A DNA stretch of 64,000 bases from the NCBI RefSeq assembly GCF_000284035.1, contig NC_016887.1, positions 1,426,001-1,490,000 of the forward strand, given 5' to 3'. This stretch comes from Nocardia cyriacigeorgica GUH-2 (lineage in GTDB: Bacteria; Actinomycetota; Actinomycetes; Mycobacteriales; Mycobacteriaceae). This document shows, in pieces, positions 62,590 through 64,000 of this stretch (the first letter of the stretch is position 1; each line of letters opens with the position of its first letter). The position numbers were made by a program, and so were the translations under genes. The notes beneath the pieces were generated by a model. The model saw only the letters and a list, made by a program, of their open reading frames with translations. It did not search any database and had not been told where the DNA came from.

Positions 62590-64000
62590 TTGCCTGGGAC
62601 CCCGCGACCTGCGATTTCGACCGCTGGCGTCCCCGAACCGCCGCGCGCCGTTTACGAAACTGGATTGGTGCCACGCGACGACGGCGATGGACGGTGTGGC
62701 TGGTCGGGTCGGCGTTCATTTTGTTCGTCTTTCCAGGCTTGGTCGGTGCCGTAGCCACGGCGGGAACCGGCAACCTGGCCGCGGGTTCATCGGCCAATAC
62801 CGCGCTCAGCGCATTAGAAGTCAAGGATTCGTCGGGGGTCGATCTAGCCCAATACATGTTCGTGGTCAACGTGGGCAACAGCTTGTTCAATCCCGCCGAC
62901 ACCGCGTTGGCCCTTGTGATAGGCCTGATTTTCGCCGGCTGGCTCGTCGTGGTCGGTGCCGTGCTGTGGCTGGTCGGCTGGGTCCTGAGCTTCGTCTGGC
63001 TCGACCTGATCGGAAACGTCATCACAGGTGTCGCGAACAGCTTCACCAGCCAGATCGCGACGACGATCATGCTCGTCACGGCCGCGACCATCGGAGCGGT
63101 CATCGTCGGAGTGTTCCTGGCACGGGGGCTGCACGCCAAGGCCACTGCGCAGATCGTGACGATGATCGGCGTCGCCATGCTCGGACCCATCTTCCTCGCG
63201 AACCCACTCGCAGAGATCCTCTCGTCCCATGGCGTGCTGGTTCAGGGAAGGGACATCGGGCTATCGGTTGCCGCGGGGCTGCACGGCAGTACCGCAATCG
63301 ATCCCGACCAGTTGGTCGCGACAATGCAGGCGGACACAGTCGACAATTTCGCCCGTAAGCCATTGCAAGTATGGAACTTCGGCCTTGTGGTCGATGAGTA
63401 CACCGGTTGTAAGGAGGCATGGTCGGCGGGAATCCAGGCGCAGAGTGGCGACGCTGTTCGCGACAATCTCAAAGCGTGCGGACAGGCAGGCGAGTACGCG
63501 TACGCGGTCTCCTCGGAGCCGACGATCGGCCAGATCGGCGCGGGGATCCTCATCTTGCTGTCGGCGATCATCATGCTGTACTTCGCGGCGAGCTTGTCGA
63601 TCCGCATCATCTGGGCAGCGTTGGACGCGATCTACCACGGGTTCATGATGATTTTCGGCCTTGCCGCGGGCGGTTTCATCTACGGTCCCACGCAAACCTT
63701 CATGGCCCGGAACGCGGCCGACAGCATCATCGCCGGCGCGCGTATGGCGGTCAACACCGTCTTCCTCAGCGTGTACCTGTTGATCCTGGGCAGAGTATTC
63801 GAGCAGGCCGGCGGTCAGGTGATCACGGTTCTGGTCGTCGGCGCCGTCATCCAGATCGTGGGTGTCGTACAGGCACGTCGCCTCAACGATAGTCTGACCC
63901 GCGGTAACGAATGGATCGCCGATCGGTTTTCCGCCGTCATGCAGGGTGGGCAAGCCCTCGGCGCGGGCGGGGGCGGTGGGGCCGGTGGTTCCGGGATGGG
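62586..64000 (+). CDS. VirB6/TrbL-like polytopic membrane protein, 3' end beyond the window
   Basis: An open frame of 471 codons without a stop, running off the right edge. The first 40 residues are Trp/Arg-rich and cytoplasmic. A helix or signal follows at about residues 38-59, then helices near 111-150, 167-190 and 195-217. Next comes an extracellular loop with two cysteines (EYTGCKEAW; LKACGQ), more helices (about 315-430), and a Gly-rich region beginning at the window end (ALGAGGGGGAGG). This is the plan of VirB6/TrbL-type channel proteins. It starts in the VirB4-like stop codon (ATGA). Confidence 0.75.
   Translation, partial: MIAWDPATCDFDRWRPRTAARRLRNWIGATRRRRWTVWLVGSAFILFVFPGLVGAVATAGTGNLAAGSSANTALSALEVKDSSGVDLAQYMFVVNVGNSLFNPADTALALVIGLIFAGWLVVVGAVLWLVGWVLSFVWLDLIGNVITGVANSFTSQIATTIMLVTAATIGAVIVGVFLARGLHAKATAQIVTMIGVAMLGPIFLANPLAEILSSHGVLVQGRDIGLSVAAGLHGSTAIDPDQLVATMQADTVDNFARKPLQVWNFGLVVDEYTGCKEAWSAGIQAQSGDAVRDNLKACGQAGEYAYAVSSEPTIGQIGAGILILLSAIIMLYFAASLSIRIIWAALDAIYHGFMMIFGLAAGGFIYGPTQTFMARNAADSIIAGARMAVNTVFLSVYLLILGRVFEQAGGQVITVLVVGAVIQIVGVVQARRLNDSLTRGNEWIADRFSAVMQGGQALGAGGGGGAGGSGM

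Noticed and set aside
62477..63358. 293-codon plus-strand frame overlapping the VirB6/TrbL-like gene
   Set aside because: The frame starting at 62586 stays open to the window end, encodes clear membrane helices and overlaps the VirB4-like stop. The other frame is Arg/Gly-rich without helices.

Overview
The window looks like part of the chromosome of a mycolic-acid-containing actinomycete, most likely Nocardia or a close relative. The DNA is GC-rich with strong G/C codon wobble, and GTG starts and 4-bp start/stop overlaps are frequent. Several genes are typical of Mycobacteriales: a mycolate reductase (cmrA), a DesA3/Rv3230c-type acyl desaturase pair, the aa3-oxidase accessory subunit CtaJ with DUF5130, a 1645-residue NAD-glutamate dehydrogenase, and an LpqS/CysK2/MFS operon. 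The genus is inferred from gene content; no rRNA gene is present to confirm it.

Layout, left to right. 1-6.7 kb: the 3' end of a HerA-like ATPase gene, a lipoprotein, cmrA, fadH with its PadR/AphA-type regulator, and an MFS transporter. 6.8-11.6 kb: a TetR regulator divergent from a ferredoxin reductase/desaturase operon, then small unknown genes and a DUF4389 membrane protein. 11.7-18.2 kb: a probable copper-stress operon (lpqS-cysK2-MFS), an excalibur lipoprotein, a 52-codon membrane-peptide gene, and a three-gene ABC-2 exporter. 18.3-21.8 kb: LysR with mmsB-mmsA (valine catabolism). 21.9-26.3 kb: TauE/SafE, tRNA-Arg, CopD-CtaG fusion, and a threonine-dehydratase-like enzyme.

From about 26.6 to 52.7 kb the gene order follows M. 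tuberculosis Rv2478c down to Rv2464c: ssb, ettA, gdh, thioesterase, an Rv2474c-like gene, HNH nuclease, glbO, aglA, ctaJ, DUF5130, pepN, an Rv2466c-like DsbA protein, rpiB, nei. The block carries insertions: azlCD with an XRE-cupin regulator, a second clpP pair with a ClgR/PopR-like regulator, purC, an ECF42 sigma factor with its DGPF/YCII partner, an FAD oxidoreductase, and an M48 protease. One of the two ClpP paralogues has lost its catalytic serine.

After tRNA-Gly and tRNA-Pro (54.2-54.35 kb) the Mycobacterium-like order stops; tig-clpP1-clpP2 would be expected here. The rest carries regulatory genes (MerR, a divergent WhiB-like protein, an atypical ROK protein, a GAF/PAS-like protein). 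These lead into a tightly overlapping operon for a type IV secretion-like machine: TcpC-like, a small two-helix protein, VirB3-like, VirB4-like ATPase, and a VirB6/TrbL-like membrane protein that runs off the right edge. This tRNA-flanked secretion locus and the ClpP/pseudo-ClpP pair are the two most interesting systems in the window.
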